Origin: Chromohalobacter moromii | GTDB taxonomy: Bacteria; Pseudomonadota; Gammaproteobacteria; Pseudomonadales; Halomonadaceae | Direction: 5' to 3' | Length of the DNA: 64,000 nt | Assembly (NCBI RefSeq): GCF_023091865.1 | Contig: NZ_JAHXDI010000001.1 | Coordinates: 992,001-1,056,000 of the forward strand | In this document: piece after piece, positions 31,501-40,552 of the stretch | Layout of the letters: each line of letters begins with the position of its first letter | Position numbering within the stretch: the stretch's first letter is position 1 | Translations under genes and position numbers: made by a program | Notes under the pieces: generated by a model | The model's database searches: none | What the model was told of the DNA's origin: nothing | The model's input: only the letters and a program-made list of their open reading frames with translations

Positions 31501-32508
31501 GCGCATCTGGTCATGAATCTGCGCGTGGTCGATCATGACGGCAAGGTGCTCGGCGAAGGGCGTGACTTGAGCGCCCTCAAGCAGCGTTTCGATGAGGCGG
31601 CAAGTCAAGGCGCGAAGGCCCTGGCGGCGAGTGGGCCGACGGCTGAGGCGCTGGACGAGTTACCGGCACAGGCGATCCCCGAATCGCGTTCCACACAGCA
31701 GGCGGGGATTCGCGTCGAGGCCTATCCGGCGTTGGTCGATCAGGGCGAGAGTCTGGCGATTGAATCCTTCGATCATCCAGACAAGGCACACGCGGTGCAT
31801 CGTCATGGGGTCAAGCGCGCAGCGATGCTGCGCCTGCCCGAGCAGGTGCGCTATCTTGCCCGCGAGCTCAAGGGCGTTGACCGCTGTGCGTTGCTGTTCG
31901 CCAAGGTGGGCAGCAAACAACAACTCGTCGACGACCTGATCGAGGCGGTCTTCCTGCAAGTTGTCGCCGTGGATCCGTTGCCGCGTGATCGCCAGGCCCT
32001 GGAGGCGCGCATCGAGGTCACGCGAGGCGAGCTCGTCGCGCATGCCGAATCCCTGATCGCGACCCTCCAGAAGGCCCTGGAGGGGCATCTTGAAGTGACC
32101 AAGGCGCTCAAGGGCAACCTCAATTTGTCCTTGGCCTTGGTCTACAGTGATTTGAAAGCCCAGATGGGACGTCTGGTGTATCCCGGCTTCATCAGCGACG
32201 CTGAAGCCTGGCTCGAGCAGTATCCGCGCTACATGCAAGCAGCGCTGATCCGCCTCGAAAAGGCGCCGCGTGAACGCAACCGTGACCAGGCCGCGATGCA
32301 GCAGGTGCATGAATTCGAGGAGCGCCTGCACGCGCGCCTCGAGGCCGATCGGCGCGAGGGGCGTCGCGACCCACGTTTCATCGAGTTCGGCTGGTGGATC
32401 GAGGAGTTGCGGGTGTCGTTATTTGCCCAGCAGCTCGGCACCTTGGCGCCGGTCTCGGACAAGCGTCTCGAACGTCGCTGGGCGGAACTGACGGGACGTC
32501 AGCAGTGA
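28525..32508 (+). CDS. hrpA: ATP-dependent RNA helicase HrpA (DEAH-box)
   Basis: The product has 1327 residues, like E. coli HrpA (~1300). The start is TTG at 28525, after GATGAGG. Motifs: I GETGSGKTTQ near 107, II DEAH near 203, III TSATI, V TNVAETSLT, VI QRKGRCGR. The helicase-associated and OB-fold domains follow, and then the long HrpA-specific C-terminal region (DUF3418-like, ending RRWAELTGR). The family rescues stalled ribosomes and remodels mRNA. It is a monocistronic-looking gene followed by the FabH-like gene 49 bp downstream. Confidence 0.95.
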   Translation: MSTTPTSDSHDQLAHLRAQLDDCLLRDAYDQGRRLDKLVGRARGGKPIDRSLREIETHLARSREALAARRAQPLTLNYPEHLPVAERRDDLLAALDEHQIVVVAGETGSGKTTQLPKLCLELGLGRRGLIGHTQPRRLAARTVATRLAEELEVPLGSQVGYQVRFTDQTDERTLVKLMTDGILLAETQNDPDLTRYDAIIIDEAHERSLNIDFLLGYLKRLTERRPDLKIIITSATIDVERFSQHFGREGKPAPVVEVSGRTYPVDVLYRPLVRDADDEEDRSLQEGILHAVEEIETIERERRWFSGPRDVLIFLPGEREIRETADTLRRADLRGTEILPLYARLSNAEQNRVFQSHTGRRIVLATNVAETSLTVPGIRYVIDPGLVRMSRYSYRAKVQRLPIEPVSQASADQRKGRCGRISEGVCIRLYSEEDFLARPTYTEPEIQRTNLASVILSMLALKLGDIEAFPFVDVPDSRFVKDGYRLLYELGAVGADNRLSELGRRLARLPIDPRLARMVLAGAEQGSLRETLIVVSALAAQDPRDRPADKRQAADEKHRQWQDPESDFMAWLNLWHGVEHARETLSGNQLRRWCRDNYLSYLRLREWHDTFRQLKQLTRDMGLESSSAVLPPKEDAPATAHPRVDGERLHKALLSGLLSHLGTLQENREYLGARNRKFMIHPGSGLAKKTPKWVMAGELVETSRLYARDVARIQPAWVEPMAEHLIKRSHSEPHWEMKRGQVVAFEQVTLFGLPIVTGRRVDYAKVAPVEAREIFIRRALVEGEYRSQADFFQHNRALIDDVEELEDRARKRDILVDEETLFAFYDARLPADVAGARSFERWRKKAEREAPDVLKLDRDTLMARDAEEITQDAYPDVLVHNGVRYPLSYHFAPRQPDDGVTLTVPAAMLSQLPEGRLEWLVPGLLREKCIALLKTLPKAIRRQVVPIPDWVDAALATLVPDERPLTEALGEFLRRRTGVRLGPDDWHTEALEAHLVMNLRVVDHDGKVLGEGRDLSALKQRFDEAASQGAKALAASGPTAEALDELPAQAIPESRSTQQAGIRVEAYPALVDQGESLAIESFDHPDKAHAVHRHGVKRAAMLRLPEQVRYLARELKGVDRCALLFAKVGSKQQLVDDLIEAVFLQVVAVDPLPRDRQALEARIEVTRGELVAHAESLIATLQKALEGHLEVTKALKGNLNLSLALVYSDLKAQMGRLVYPGFISDAEAWLEQYPRYMQAALIRLEKAPRERNRDQAAMQQVHEFEERLHARLEADRREGRRDPRFIEFGWWIEELRVSLFAQQLGTLAPVSDKRLERRWAELTGRQQ

Positions 32509-32557
32509 CACTGCGCCCTCTAACGACCACACGACAAGCGCACCTGGGAGCACGCTC

Positions 32558-33700
32558 ATGACGCACGCGGTCATCACCGGAACGGGGCTTTATACTCCCC
32601 CCAACGCCATCGACAACGCGACGTTGGTGGCTTCGTTCAACGCCTGGGTGGACCTTGAGAACGCGCGCCACCACGAGGCGATTCGAGATGGACATCGCGA
32701 GCCACTCGAACATTCGAGCAGCGAGTTCATCGTCAAGGCTTCGGGAATTCATAGCCGCTACGTGGTCGAGGCGGCGGGGATCCTCGATCCCGACCGCATG
32801 CGTCCACAATTGGCACCACGCGCCAATGACGAGCTCAGCGTGCAGGCCGAGATGGGCTTGGAAGCGGCGCGCCAGGCGCTGTCCAATGCTGCGGTCACGC
32901 CCGACGCATTAGATATGGTGGTCGTGGCATGCTCCAACCTGCAGCGTGCGTATCCAGCCATCGCCGTGGAGCTGCAGGCGGCATTGGGCGCTGGCGGGTA
33001 CGCTTTCGACATGAATGTGGCGTGCTCCAGCGCGACTTTCGCCATCGATCTCGCCAACAATGCGATTCGCGCCGGCAGCGCCAAGCGCGTGCTGGTGGTG
33101 AGCCCGGAGATCTGCTCGGCGCATCTCAATTTCCGCGATCGCGATAGTCACTTCATCTTCGGCGATGCGTGTACGGCGGTGCTGCTGGAGGCCGATGACG
33201 TAGCGCGAGCGGAGGAGCGCTTCGAGGTCATGAGCACGCGCCTGGTGACGCGTTTCTCGAACGCGATTCGCAACAATTTCGGCTTTCTCGACCGGGTGAC
33301 GGAGCACAGGATCGATGCCGAACCGGCGTTCGTTGCCGATAAGTTATTCGTGCAGGAAGGTCGTCGGGTCTTCAAGGAGGTGTGTCCGCTGGTGGCCGAG
33401 TTGATTGGCGCTCACCTCGAGGCGCAGAATGTGGCACCTCGTGATCTCAAGCGATTGTGGCTGCATCAGGCCAATCGTCATATGAATGATCTGATCGCCC
33501 GGCGCGTGTTGGGGCGCGACCCTGACGAAAGCGAGGCACCGGTGATTCTCGACCGTTATGCCAACACCAGTTCTGCCGGTTCGATCATCGCCTTTCATCT
33601 GCACCGCGACAATCTAGCCGTGGGGGATGTGGGGGTGGTCTGTTCGTTCGGAGCGGGCTACAGTGCGGGCAATATATTATTGCGGAAGGTGAAGGCTTGA
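32558..33700 (+). CDS. Beta-ketoacyl-ACP synthase III-like protein
   Basis: The product has 380 residues, longer than FabH (~320) because of an insert near 40-75. Thiolase-fold catalytic residues are present: Cys in DMNVACSSATFAI, His in LWLHQANRHMND and Asn in RYANTSSAGSI; the C terminus SFGAGYSAGNILLRK is typical. This is the group of FabH-like condensing enzymes from Pseudomonas and Halomonas relatives that can start fatty-acid synthesis or handle medium-chain substrates. The exact substrate is not readable. Its stop overlaps the mlaA start (TGATG), so translation is coupled, tying it to envelope lipid metabolism. Confidence 0.85.
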   Translation: MTHAVITGTGLYTPPNAIDNATLVASFNAWVDLENARHHEAIRDGHREPLEHSSSEFIVKASGIHSRYVVEAAGILDPDRMRPQLAPRANDELSVQAEMGLEAARQALSNAAVTPDALDMVVVACSNLQRAYPAIAVELQAALGAGGYAFDMNVACSSATFAIDLANNAIRAGSAKRVLVVSPEICSAHLNFRDRDSHFIFGDACTAVLLEADDVARAEERFEVMSTRLVTRFSNAIRNNFGFLDRVTEHRIDAEPAFVADKLFVQEGRRVFKEVCPLVAELIGAHLEAQNVAPRDLKRLWLHQANRHMNDLIARRVLGRDPDESEAPVILDRYANTSSAGSIIAFHLHRDNLAVGDVGVVCSFGAGYSAGNILLRKVKA

Positions 33701-34449
33701 TGAAAATGACCAAGTTGCTGGCCGCGGCATGCGTAGTGACGGCGGTAAGCGGCTGCGCGACGCAGGGCCAGACGGACGCCAATCCCGACGATCCTTGGGA
33801 GGGATATAACCGTAAGGTATTCGCTTTCAACGACACACTGGATCGTTATGCGTTGAAACCCGTTGCTCAAGGGTATGACTATGTAACCCCCGAGCCGGTT
33901 CAGTCGGGGGTCGGTAATTTCTTCAGCAACCTGGGAGAGATTGGCACCACGGTCAATAGCGTCTTGCAGTGGAAGTGGGCCAATGCCGGTGTGGCGTCCG
34001 GGCGTTTCGTGATCAATTCCATCCTGGGGATCGGTGGCATTCTCGACCCAGCCTCACGCATGGGTCTCGTCGAGCGCGAAGAAGATTTCGGCCAGACGTT
34101 GGCCACTTGGGGCGTCGGCGAAGGGCCTTACGTGGTCTTGCCGGTGTTGGGCGGACGCACGCTGCGCCATACCTCGGGATTACCCGTGGATTGGTATACC
34201 GACCCGGTGACCTATGTCGAAGAAGATTCGGTGCGCTATGGTTTGCGTTTCGTCGATCTCATCGATACCCGAGCAGGACTCCTTGACCGCGAAGAGCTGA
34301 TTAGCGGTGACCGTTACAGCTTCATTCGTGATGCGTATCTCCAGAACCGGCGCTATGAGGTCAACGACGGTGAAACGGGAAAAGATCCCTTCGCCAGCGG
34401 TGATTTCGGCGACGATTTCGAATACGACGAAGACGCCTTCGCCGATTGA
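33700..34449 (+). CDS. mlaA: MlaA/VacJ family outer-membrane lipoprotein
   Basis: The product has 249 residues, with a lipoprotein signal with lipobox VSGC, then the family motif NPDDPWEGYNRKVFAFNDTLDRYALKPVAQGYDYVTPEPVQSGVGNFF and later GPYVVLPVLGGRTLRHTSGLPVDW. In the Mla pathway it removes misplaced phospholipids from the outer leaflet. ATG 33700 overlaps the preceding stop codon. The C terminus is very acidic (DDFEYDEDAFAD). No mlaBCDEF genes are in the window. Confidence 0.93.
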   Translation: MKMTKLLAAACVVTAVSGCATQGQTDANPDDPWEGYNRKVFAFNDTLDRYALKPVAQGYDYVTPEPVQSGVGNFFSNLGEIGTTVNSVLQWKWANAGVASGRFVINSILGIGGILDPASRMGLVEREEDFGQTLATWGVGEGPYVVLPVLGGRTLRHTSGLPVDWYTDPVTYVEEDSVRYGLRFVDLIDTRAGLLDREELISGDRYSFIRDAYLQNRRYEVNDGETGKDPFASGDFGDDFEYDEDAFAD

Positions 34450-34464
34450 TCCCGAGGCCCCTGC

Positions 34465-35604
34465 ATGGCCAACGCACGTACTCTGATCGGTCTGCTCGAC
34501 ACGCCCGGCGCATCGCGAGATGCGCTGGCACGTCTCATTGGAAGCGGGCAGTTCGCCGTACTGGCGACGACGTCCGTAGACGCGTTACCCGACGATGTGG
34601 CCTTGGTAGTTGCCCATGTGCGGGCGGTCGCACGGGATGACTGGGCCACATTGGCCGCGCGCTGGCCGACTATCGTCATCAGCGAGACACGCCTCGATGG
34701 CGACCTGCTGCAGGCCGTGGACGCTGGGTTGGTCGATTATCTGGTCGAACCGGAATGCCATGGCGATATCTTGCGTCGCTTGATCGATCGCTCCATCGAA
34801 CATCATCGATTGACTCAGGAGCATGCCCGCGACCGCCAACGCCTGGCCGAGCTCAACGAAAGCCTGGAAACCCACCTGGCCATGCTGCGTCTCGACCAGC
34901 AGGCCGGTTGGCAGATCCAGCGCAAGCTGCTGCCTGCTAGTCCGATAACGCTGCATGGCGTGCGCGCCGATTACTGGCTCGCGCCATCTCTTTATCTGTC
35001 GGGCGACTTTCTGGACTTTCAGCGTTGCGATGCACGCTACAGTTTCTTTTATTTCGTCGATGTCTCGGGGCACGGAGCGTCCTCGGCTTTTGTGACTGTG
35101 CTGCTCAAGTACCTCAGCAATCGCTGGCTGACGCAGTGGCCGCAACAGGCGGCGGAGACTTTCCCAGCGCGCTGCCTGACGGAGCTCAATCGAGAGCTTT
35201 TGGAGACGGGAATTGGCAAGCATGCCACGGTGTTTGCCGGGGTGCTTGACCATGAGCAACGCTATCTCCACTATTCGCTCGGCGCGCAGATGCCGATGCC
35301 CTTTCTGCAAGTGGATCGCGAAGTCAGCGTGCTCGAGGGCGAGGGGCCGCCGGTGGGATTGTTTCCCCATGTCGAGTTCCCGACCTATGGCTGTACATTG
35401 CCGCAACGATTCCGCCTTTGGCTGTGCTCCGATGGCATCTTGGAGTGCTTGGGTGGAGATACCCTCGATCAGCGTCTCGAGGCACTGAAACACCGAATTG
35501 TCTCTTGTGCGTCGGTGGACGCGTTGAAAGAGGGGCTCGTGCTAGGCGATGAACTGCCGGATGATCTCACCGTGATGACTTTGAGTGGATTCGACCATGC
35601 ATGA
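34465..35604 (+). CDS. PP2C-type (SpoIIE) phosphatase with degenerate receiver domain
   Basis: The product has 379 residues. Residues 1-125 have the length and secondary-structure rhythm of a response-regulator receiver, but the phosphoacceptor Asp is replaced (VALVVAHVRAV). A coiled linker (HARDRQRLAELNESLETHL) leads to the SpoIIE phosphatase domain with YLSGDFLDFQ, YFVDVSGHGASSAF, LCSDGILECLGG and PDDLTVMTL metal-binding motifs. It overlaps the next gene, a STAS protein, by 8 bp. The pair recalls Pseudomonas HsbR-HsbA: the phosphatase would dephosphorylate the STAS antagonist. There is no HATPase kinase domain here, unlike HsbR, so a separate kinase is needed. Confidence 0.88.
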   Translation: MANARTLIGLLDTPGASRDALARLIGSGQFAVLATTSVDALPDDVALVVAHVRAVARDDWATLAARWPTIVISETRLDGDLLQAVDAGLVDYLVEPECHGDILRRLIDRSIEHHRLTQEHARDRQRLAELNESLETHLAMLRLDQQAGWQIQRKLLPASPITLHGVRADYWLAPSLYLSGDFLDFQRCDARYSFFYFVDVSGHGASSAFVTVLLKYLSNRWLTQWPQQAAETFPARCLTELNRELLETGIGKHATVFAGVLDHEQRYLHYSLGAQMPMPFLQVDREVSVLEGEGPPVGLFPHVEFPTYGCTLPQRFRLWLCSDGILECLGGDTLDQRLEALKHRIVSCASVDALKEGLVLGDELPDDLTVMTLSGFDHA

Positions 35605-36112
35605 AGGGCGTATTCAGGCGGCGTTCGACGCCGGTGTGTTCGTTCTCAAGCTCAGTGGTGACGTGCGTCTGACGTTATGCGCGACGCTCGATCAGCAGGC
35701 GCAGCGCGTGGCTGAGAGCCCGGGCCTTGTCGCGGTGATGATCGACCTGCGCGAGGCGACGAATGTCGACTCCACTGCACTGGGTTTTCTGGCCAAAGTG
35801 GCGATGGCCGTCCAGGGGCGTCTCGAACAGCCGCCGACCATCGTCGCTGAGCATCCCGACGTGCGCCGTATGCTCGACGTCATGGGATTTTCACGTTACT
35901 TCACCTTGCTCGAGGCACCTTTGACCGAACCGGCAAGCCTCGATGAGTTGCCGCAGGTGAGAGCCGATGAGCATGACATGCAGCAACGCATCCTCGAAGC
36001 ACATCGTATCCTCATGCGCATGAGCGATCATAATCGCGACGAGTTCCAGCCGCTGGTCGACCTGCTCGAAGAGCAGAAATCCGACAAGGATTGTTCCAAG
36101 GCGCACCACTGA
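35597..36112 (+). CDS. STAS-domain anti-sigma factor antagonist
   Basis: The product has 171 residues from ATG 35597, which overlaps the phosphatase stop (ATGCATGA); a GTG at 35585 is less likely. The STAS core has VLKLSGDVRLTLC, then VMIDLREATNVDSTALGFLAKVA, where Ser in DSTALG is the phospho-site, and VRRMLDVMGFSRYFTL. An extra C-terminal helical region of ~60 residues (HDMQQRILEAHRILMRM) is as in HsbA-type antagonists, which act on flagellar anti-sigma FlgM or on a diguanylate cyclase. The next gene is a chemoreceptor on the opposite strand, in line with a motility or surface-behaviour link. Confidence 0.88.
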   Translation: MHEGRIQAAFDAGVFVLKLSGDVRLTLCATLDQQAQRVAESPGLVAVMIDLREATNVDSTALGFLAKVAMAVQGRLEQPPTIVAEHPDVRRMLDVMGFSRYFTLLEAPLTEPASLDELPQVRADEHDMQQRILEAHRILMRMSDHNRDEFQPLVDLLEEQKSDKDCSKAHH

Positions 36113-36130
36113 AAGCCTTCGAGTGGTGCG
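36102..36130. terminator. Possible hairpin terminator between convergent STAS and chemoreceptor genes
   Basis: CGCACCACT (36102-36110) pairs with AGTGGTGCG (36122-36130); the left arm includes the last STAS codons. No T run follows. Confidence 0.4.
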
Positions 36131-36168
36131 TGCGCGCAACGTGCGAGTCTCGTGTCATGGAGCGGCGG

Positions 36169-37857
36169 TCAGTGCTGGTGGATGCTCTGTCGCTGAGGTG
36201 AGTCGTCTCGATGAGCCGGCAACCTATCGCGCGACGGCGCAACGGCGGGTCGGTCGTCGGTTTCTTCGAGCACGAACTCGCGTACCGAGGCATGCAGGCG
36301 TGTAGTTTCTTCCCCCAGCGTAATGGCAGCGTGCGTGGCCTGAGTGGCCATGGCGGCATTGCCCTGCGTGAGCCGCTCCAACTGCTCGATCGCGCGGTCG
36401 ATCTGCTCGATGCCTTGATGTTGTTCTTGACTGGCGTCGGCAATCTCGCGCATTAGCTGGGCTGTCCGTTCCACGGATGCGACGAGTTCGCCAATGGTGG
36501 TACCGGTTTCCTTGACGCGTTGGCGACCCGCTTCAACGTCGCGTCGAGCGCTGTCGGTGAGTGAGCGGATATCGCGTGCGGCGTCGGCGCTCTGGCTGGC
36601 GAGACGTCTGACTTCGGTGGCGACGACCGAAAATCCTCTGCCATGTTGACCGGCACGCGCTGCTTCGACCGAGGCATTGAGCGCGAGGAGATTGGTCTGG
36701 AATGCCAGCGAGTCGATCATGGCGACGCTATCCTCGACCTGACGCGAGCGGGCATGGATGTTGTCCATGGTCGTGGTGACCTGTGATACGGCTTCCTGGC
36801 CGCGTTCGGCTGAATGCGAGGCAGTGGTTGCCAAGGCAACAGCCTGCTCGGTGTGTTCGGTATTGCGTCCCACGGTGGCAGTCAGTTGTGCCATGCTGGC
36901 GGCGGTCTCTTCCAGGGCCGCAGCTTGTCGCTCGGTGCGGGCGGACAGGGCTTGGCTGTCCTCGGCGATACGCTGAGTATCACGGTGGATCGTTTGACTG
37001 CTGGTGCGAACCTCGCCGACGTTGGCAGCGAGGCGCTGACGCATGCCGTCTAGCGCTTCGAACAGGCGGCGAACGTCGCGTTGTCCCCGGGCAGTGACGG
37101 GGCTATCCAGACGCCCCTCGGCAATGCGCTCGAAATGCTCGATTAGACCATTGAGCGGTGTCACCACGCGTCGCGTTATGCCCCACATGACGAAGGCAAT
37201 GGCGATCAGCGAGGCGACAATGGCGGCGCCGATCAAGAATCGGAGCGTGTCGGCCATGATGCCGAAGTCATCGACCAGGGTCGCGCCTCGCTGTTGGCTG
37301 GTGGCCATGAAGGCGTCGGCGCTCCCCATGAAAGCGGCGTTCATATCATGCAAGCGTGACTGGCCGGAACGATAGCCGCTGAGGTCGCGTGCCGTATTGT
37401 CACCGGCGTCGAGGCGTTCGTTGGCTTCTTGAAGCTGCATCAACTGCAAGGACATTCCAGTGTTGAGCAGAGAGTGAAAGCGTTGGCCCAACGTCTCGAG
37501 CGCCGGAGAAGAGGACGTAGGTTCTAGATGCTTGAAAGTGTCCTGTGCCCGGTTCATCAAGGCCTCGGCCTCATCGATGACTGGCCCGGGAGGGTCGAAT
37601 GACGGACGCTCAAGTAACGATGCGGCACGATTCATGGCCAATTGGGCGCGCAATGTATCGACATAAACATCCTCGAGTACAGTGGTACGTTCGGCGTTTA
37701 GACGATCGAGTGTATCGAAGGCATGTTGACCGACATGCAATGTATATCCCCCCAACAAGCCGACGGCGATCACCATCAAACTGAACGCGCCCAGTACCAA
37801 CATACTGATGGATCGGATCGTCAGCGGCGGTAAACGGCGAGGCAAGTAAACGCGCAT
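36169..37857 (-). CDS. Methyl-accepting chemotaxis protein
   Basis: The product has 562 residues. A first membrane helix ([24 protein letters not shown]) is followed by a periplasmic four-helix-bundle sensor of about 165 residues and a second helix ([21 protein letters not shown]). A HAMP domain ([26 protein letters not shown]) leads to the cytoplasmic signalling hairpin: [40 protein letters not shown]. Ligand is unknown. Upstream on the minus strand a TAAA-N15-GCC arrangement (37961-37935) vaguely resembles a sigma-28 promoter. There is no C-terminal CheR-docking pentapeptide. Confidence 0.95.
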   Translation of the reverse strand: MRVYLPRRLPPLTIRSISMLVLGAFSLMVIAVGLLGGYTLHVGQHAFDTLDRLNAERTTVLEDVYVDTLRAQLAMNRAASLLERPSFDPPGPVIDEAEALMNRAQDTFKHLEPTSSSPALETLGQRFHSLLNTGMSLQLMQLQEANERLDAGDNTARDLSGYRSGQSRLHDMNAAFMGSADAFMATSQQRGATLVDDFGIMADTLRFLIGAAIVASLIAIAFVMWGITRRVVTPLNGLIEHFERIAEGRLDSPVTARGQRDVRRLFEALDGMRQRLAANVGEVRTSSQTIHRDTQRIAEDSQALSARTERQAAALEETAASMAQLTATVGRNTEHTEQAVALATTASHSAERGQEAVSQVTTTMDNIHARSRQVEDSVAMIDSLAFQTNLLALNASVEAARAGQHGRGFSVVATEVRRLASQSADAARDIRSLTDSARRDVEAGRQRVKETGTTIGELVASVERTAQLMREIADASQEQHQGIEQIDRAIEQLERLTQGNAAMATQATHAAITLGEETTRLHASVREFVLEETDDRPAVAPSRDRLPAHRDDSPQRQSIHQH

Positions 37858-38098
37858 GATGGCAGTCCCTGTATCTTTTTGAGATCGAAGAAAGGCAGGC
37901 TCGTGACGTCGCCGAGCACTGCAAAGCGGCTGTCATGATGGCGCGGGATTGTTTCGATTTATGGACACACGCACCGATGCTCGGTCCCAAGCGAGACCGT
38001 AATCGGCTATGATGAGCACACTAGCGGTTAGCCTTTTTCATGAGCGTGCCGCCCCTTCAGGGCGCCTGCACGGCGATGTATGTTTTTCGGGAGATTTC

Positions 38099-39316
38099 GT
38101 GACTCAACTCAATGCGCGGCGATTGGCCTTGCTGGTGGCGGCCAACACCGCTCTGGCGCCTTTTGCCATCGATGCTTACCTGCCTGCCATGCCCACGCTT
38201 GCCGAGGCGGTTAATGCCAGCGTTCACCATACTGAACTGTCGCTGAGCGTGTTCCTTTTCGGGTTCGCGATCGGACAGCTGTTATGTGGGCCGCTGTCGG
38301 ATCGCTTGGGTCGACGCCCGGTGCTATTGACCGGTCTGGTGGTGTTCTTACTCGCCAGTCTGGGCATCATGCAGGTGTCGTCGCTGGAAACGCTTTGGGG
38401 ACTGCGCTTCGTCCAGGCCCTGGGCGGCGGTGCCTGCGTGGTCAACTCGGCGGCCATCGTGCGCGACTGTTTCAGCGGACGTGAGGCCGCCAAGGTGATG
38501 TCGACCATGGCAATGATTCTGATGCTGGCGCCGCTCGTGGCGCCCACGGTGGGGAGCGTGCTGCTGGGGATTTTCAATTGGCAGTCGATTTTCCTGTTTC
38601 TGGCTTTGTACGCGGCATTCCTGTTGTTCTTCTTGGGCACACGGCTACCTGAGACCCACGGGCGCGATCCCGATGCGCCGTCGCCACGCCAAGTGCTGGG
38701 CAATTATGCCAGCGTGCTTCGTCATCGCGAGGCGATGGGGTATATCTGTGCGGTGTCGATGTCATTCGCGGGCATGTTCGCGTTCATCACTGGCTCGCCT
38801 TATCTGTATATGGAGCATTATGGATTATCGGCGGCTGTCTATCCGTTCGTATTCGGGGCCAATATCCTGGTCATGGCGTCCTCCAATCGCCTCAACATCC
38901 ACCTGTTGAAGAAGCGTACCCCGCAGCAAAACCTCGTGGTGGGGCTGGGTATCCAATTGTGCGCCGGCGTGGCGCTAGTGGCATTGATCCTGTCCGGGAT
39001 GGATTCTATCTACAGCGTGGCGCCGCTGATGGTGGTATTCGTAGGGATGCAGGGGCTGATCGCGCCGAATGCGATGTCCTCGATGCTCGATCACTTTCCG
39101 AAGATGAGTGCCACGGCGACGGCTCTGCAGGGATGCTTGCAATTTTCCAGTGGGGCGTTTGCCGGCATGCTGGTGGGGGCCTTCGAGATTGCCAGTGCCT
39201 GGCCGACGGTACTCACGATGCTGGGGGCCTCGCTGTTGGGCAATATCGGCGTGCGCTTGCTGGCCGGTCGCGCTCTACGTGGGAGCGAGAGCGAAGAGGC
39301 CGTCGTCAGTCGTTAG
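38099..39316 (+). CDS. Bcr/CflA family multidrug efflux MFS transporter
   Basis: The product has 405 residues from GTG 38099 (GGGAG upstream). The in-frame ATG at 38009 would add a hydrophilic 30-residue stretch atypical for the family. Family signatures: an ANTALAPFAIDAYLPAMPTLAEAV first helix with the DxYLPA motif, a GQLLCGPLSDRLGRRPVLL loop, and RFVQALGGGACVVNSAAIVRD. Twelve membrane helices are predicted, and it acts as a drug/H+ antiporter in the inner membrane. It is immediately followed by the Pho-regulated pst operon, which is not part of its unit. Confidence 0.92.
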   Translation: MTQLNARRLALLVAANTALAPFAIDAYLPAMPTLAEAVNASVHHTELSLSVFLFGFAIGQLLCGPLSDRLGRRPVLLTGLVVFLLASLGIMQVSSLETLWGLRFVQALGGGACVVNSAAIVRDCFSGREAAKVMSTMAMILMLAPLVAPTVGSVLLGIFNWQSIFLFLALYAAFLLFFLGTRLPETHGRDPDAPSPRQVLGNYASVLRHREAMGYICAVSMSFAGMFAFITGSPYLYMEHYGLSAAVYPFVFGANILVMASSNRLNIHLLKKRTPQQNLVVGLGIQLCAGVALVALILSGMDSIYSVAPLMVVFVGMQGLIAPNAMSSMLDHFPKMSATATALQGCLQFSSGAFAGMLVGAFEIASAWPTVLTMLGASLLGNIGVRLLAGRALRGSESEEAVVSR

Positions 39317-39332
39317 GGAAAATCGCTCACTT

Positions 39333-39350
39333 CTGTCATGAAGCTGTCAT
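39333..39350 (+). promoter_or_regulatory. Pho box (PhoB-binding site) upstream of pstS
   Basis: Two perfect PhoB half-sites CTGTCAT at 39333-39339 and 39344-39350 are spaced by GAAG, giving the 11-bp period of the consensus. They end 61 bp before the pstS start. Confidence 0.93.
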
Positions 39351-39411
39351 CTTCATTGGGCATCTTAGGTGTCGCGAAGGTTGAACACTCTCATCGACAG
39401 GAGTTACCCGC

Positions 39412-40431
39412 ATGAACCGTATCCTCAAGACTACCGCGTTGGCCGCTGCCGTGATGAGCGTCGCGGGTGCCGCCCAGGCGCAGGAACGCGAGCAGCTACG
39501 CATCGTCGGTTCCAGCACCGTCTATCCGTTCGCCAGCTACGTCGTCGAGGAGTTCGGCGCGACCACCGATTACCCGACGCCCGTCATCGAATCCACTGGG
39601 TCCGGCGGCGGTCTGCGTTTGTTCTGTAATGGGGTCGGGCTGGACACGCCGGACATCACCAACGCCTCGCGTCGCATGAAGCCCTCCGAATTCGAGCGTT
39701 GCCAGGAAAACGGTGTGACCGACATCACCGAAGCGAAAATCGGTTATGACGGCATCGCGTTCGCCGAGTCCAACGCCAACGAGCCGGTCAATTTCACGCG
39801 TGAGCAGCTCTTCCTCGCGTTGGCCGCCAAGGTGCCTCAGGACGGCGAGCTGGTCGACAACCCCTACACCAAGTGGAGCGATATCGATCCCTCTCTCCCG
39901 GATCGCGAGATCATGGTGTACGGTCCGCCGACCACTTCCGGCACCCGTGATGCTTTCGAGGAGCTGGTGATGGAAGCCGCTTCCGAGGACATGGACGCCT
40001 ACGGCGGTGAAGGTTATACCGACATCCGTCAGGACGGTCCCTACGTCGACGCCGGCGAGAACGACAACCTCATCGTGCAGCGTCTTCAGGAAAACACGAC
40101 TTCGTTCGGTATCTTCGGGTATTCCTTCCTTGAAGAGAACGCCGATGTCCTGACTGCCGCGAGCATCGATGGCGTGGCCCCCGAGCCCGAAGCCATCAGC
40201 TCCGGTGAGTATCCGGTGTCGCGCTCGCTGTTCTTCTACGTCAAGAATCAGCATGCCGATAGCGTGCCGGCCGTATATCCGTACGTCGACCTGTTCATGA
40301 GCGAGCAGATGATCAGCCCGATGGGCTACCTCAAGGGCCTGGGTCTGATCCCGCTGCCCGAGGACGCACGTGAGCAGGCGCGTAGCGATGTCGAAGATCG
40401 CGAGAGTCTCGAACTCAGCGATCTGAAGTAA
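39412..40431 (+). CDS. pstS: Phosphate ABC transporter, periplasmic phosphate-binding protein
   Basis: The product has 339 residues with a Sec signal (ending AGAAQAQE). Binding-site segments: IVGSSTVYPFAS, ESTGSGGGLRLFC and PPTTSGTRDAF, matching the T/S-rich phosphate cage of PstS proteins of the Pseudomonas/Halomonas type. ATG 39412 follows ACAGGAG. It is the first gene of pstSCAB, under the Pho box at 39333, so it is induced on phosphate starvation. A hairpin follows, which would favour high pstS expression over downstream genes. Confidence 0.96.
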   Translation: MNRILKTTALAAAVMSVAGAAQAQEREQLRIVGSSTVYPFASYVVEEFGATTDYPTPVIESTGSGGGLRLFCNGVGLDTPDITNASRRMKPSEFERCQENGVTDITEAKIGYDGIAFAESNANEPVNFTREQLFLALAAKVPQDGELVDNPYTKWSDIDPSLPDREIMVYGPPTTSGTRDAFEELVMEAASEDMDAYGGEGYTDIRQDGPYVDAGENDNLIVQRLQENTTSFGIFGYSFLEENADVLTAASIDGVAPEPEAISSGEYPVSRSLFFYVKNQHADSVPAVYPYVDLFMSEQMISPMGYLKGLGLIPLPEDAREQARSDVEDRESLELSDLK

Positions 40432-40454
40432 GGCCGTACGCGGACCGATGAAGT

Positions 40455-40478
40455 GGCCGGCGGCTTTTGCTGCCGGCC
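40455..40478 (+). terminator. Intergenic hairpin between pstS and pstC (attenuator or RNA-stability element)
   Basis: GGCCGGCGGC pairs with GCTGCCGGCC (one G-U) on a TTTT loop; no T run follows, so partial termination or 3'-end protection of pstS mRNA is more likely than full termination. Confidence 0.6.
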
Positions 40479-40552
40479 CATTTGCGTGACGTCCCGCGAG
40501 AGTTTGAAGCCTCCCTCTGGGAGCAACGTTATCTTGAGAGACCGATAGGCCG

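Noticed and set aside
30334-31608. 424-codon leftward ORF inside hrpA
   Set aside because: Shadow of the HrpA reading frame.
37935-37961. Sigma-28 promoter of the chemoreceptor gene
   Set aside because: TAAA-N15-GCC fits, but the remaining -10 bases (ATCAT) match poorly, so it is not listed as a feature.
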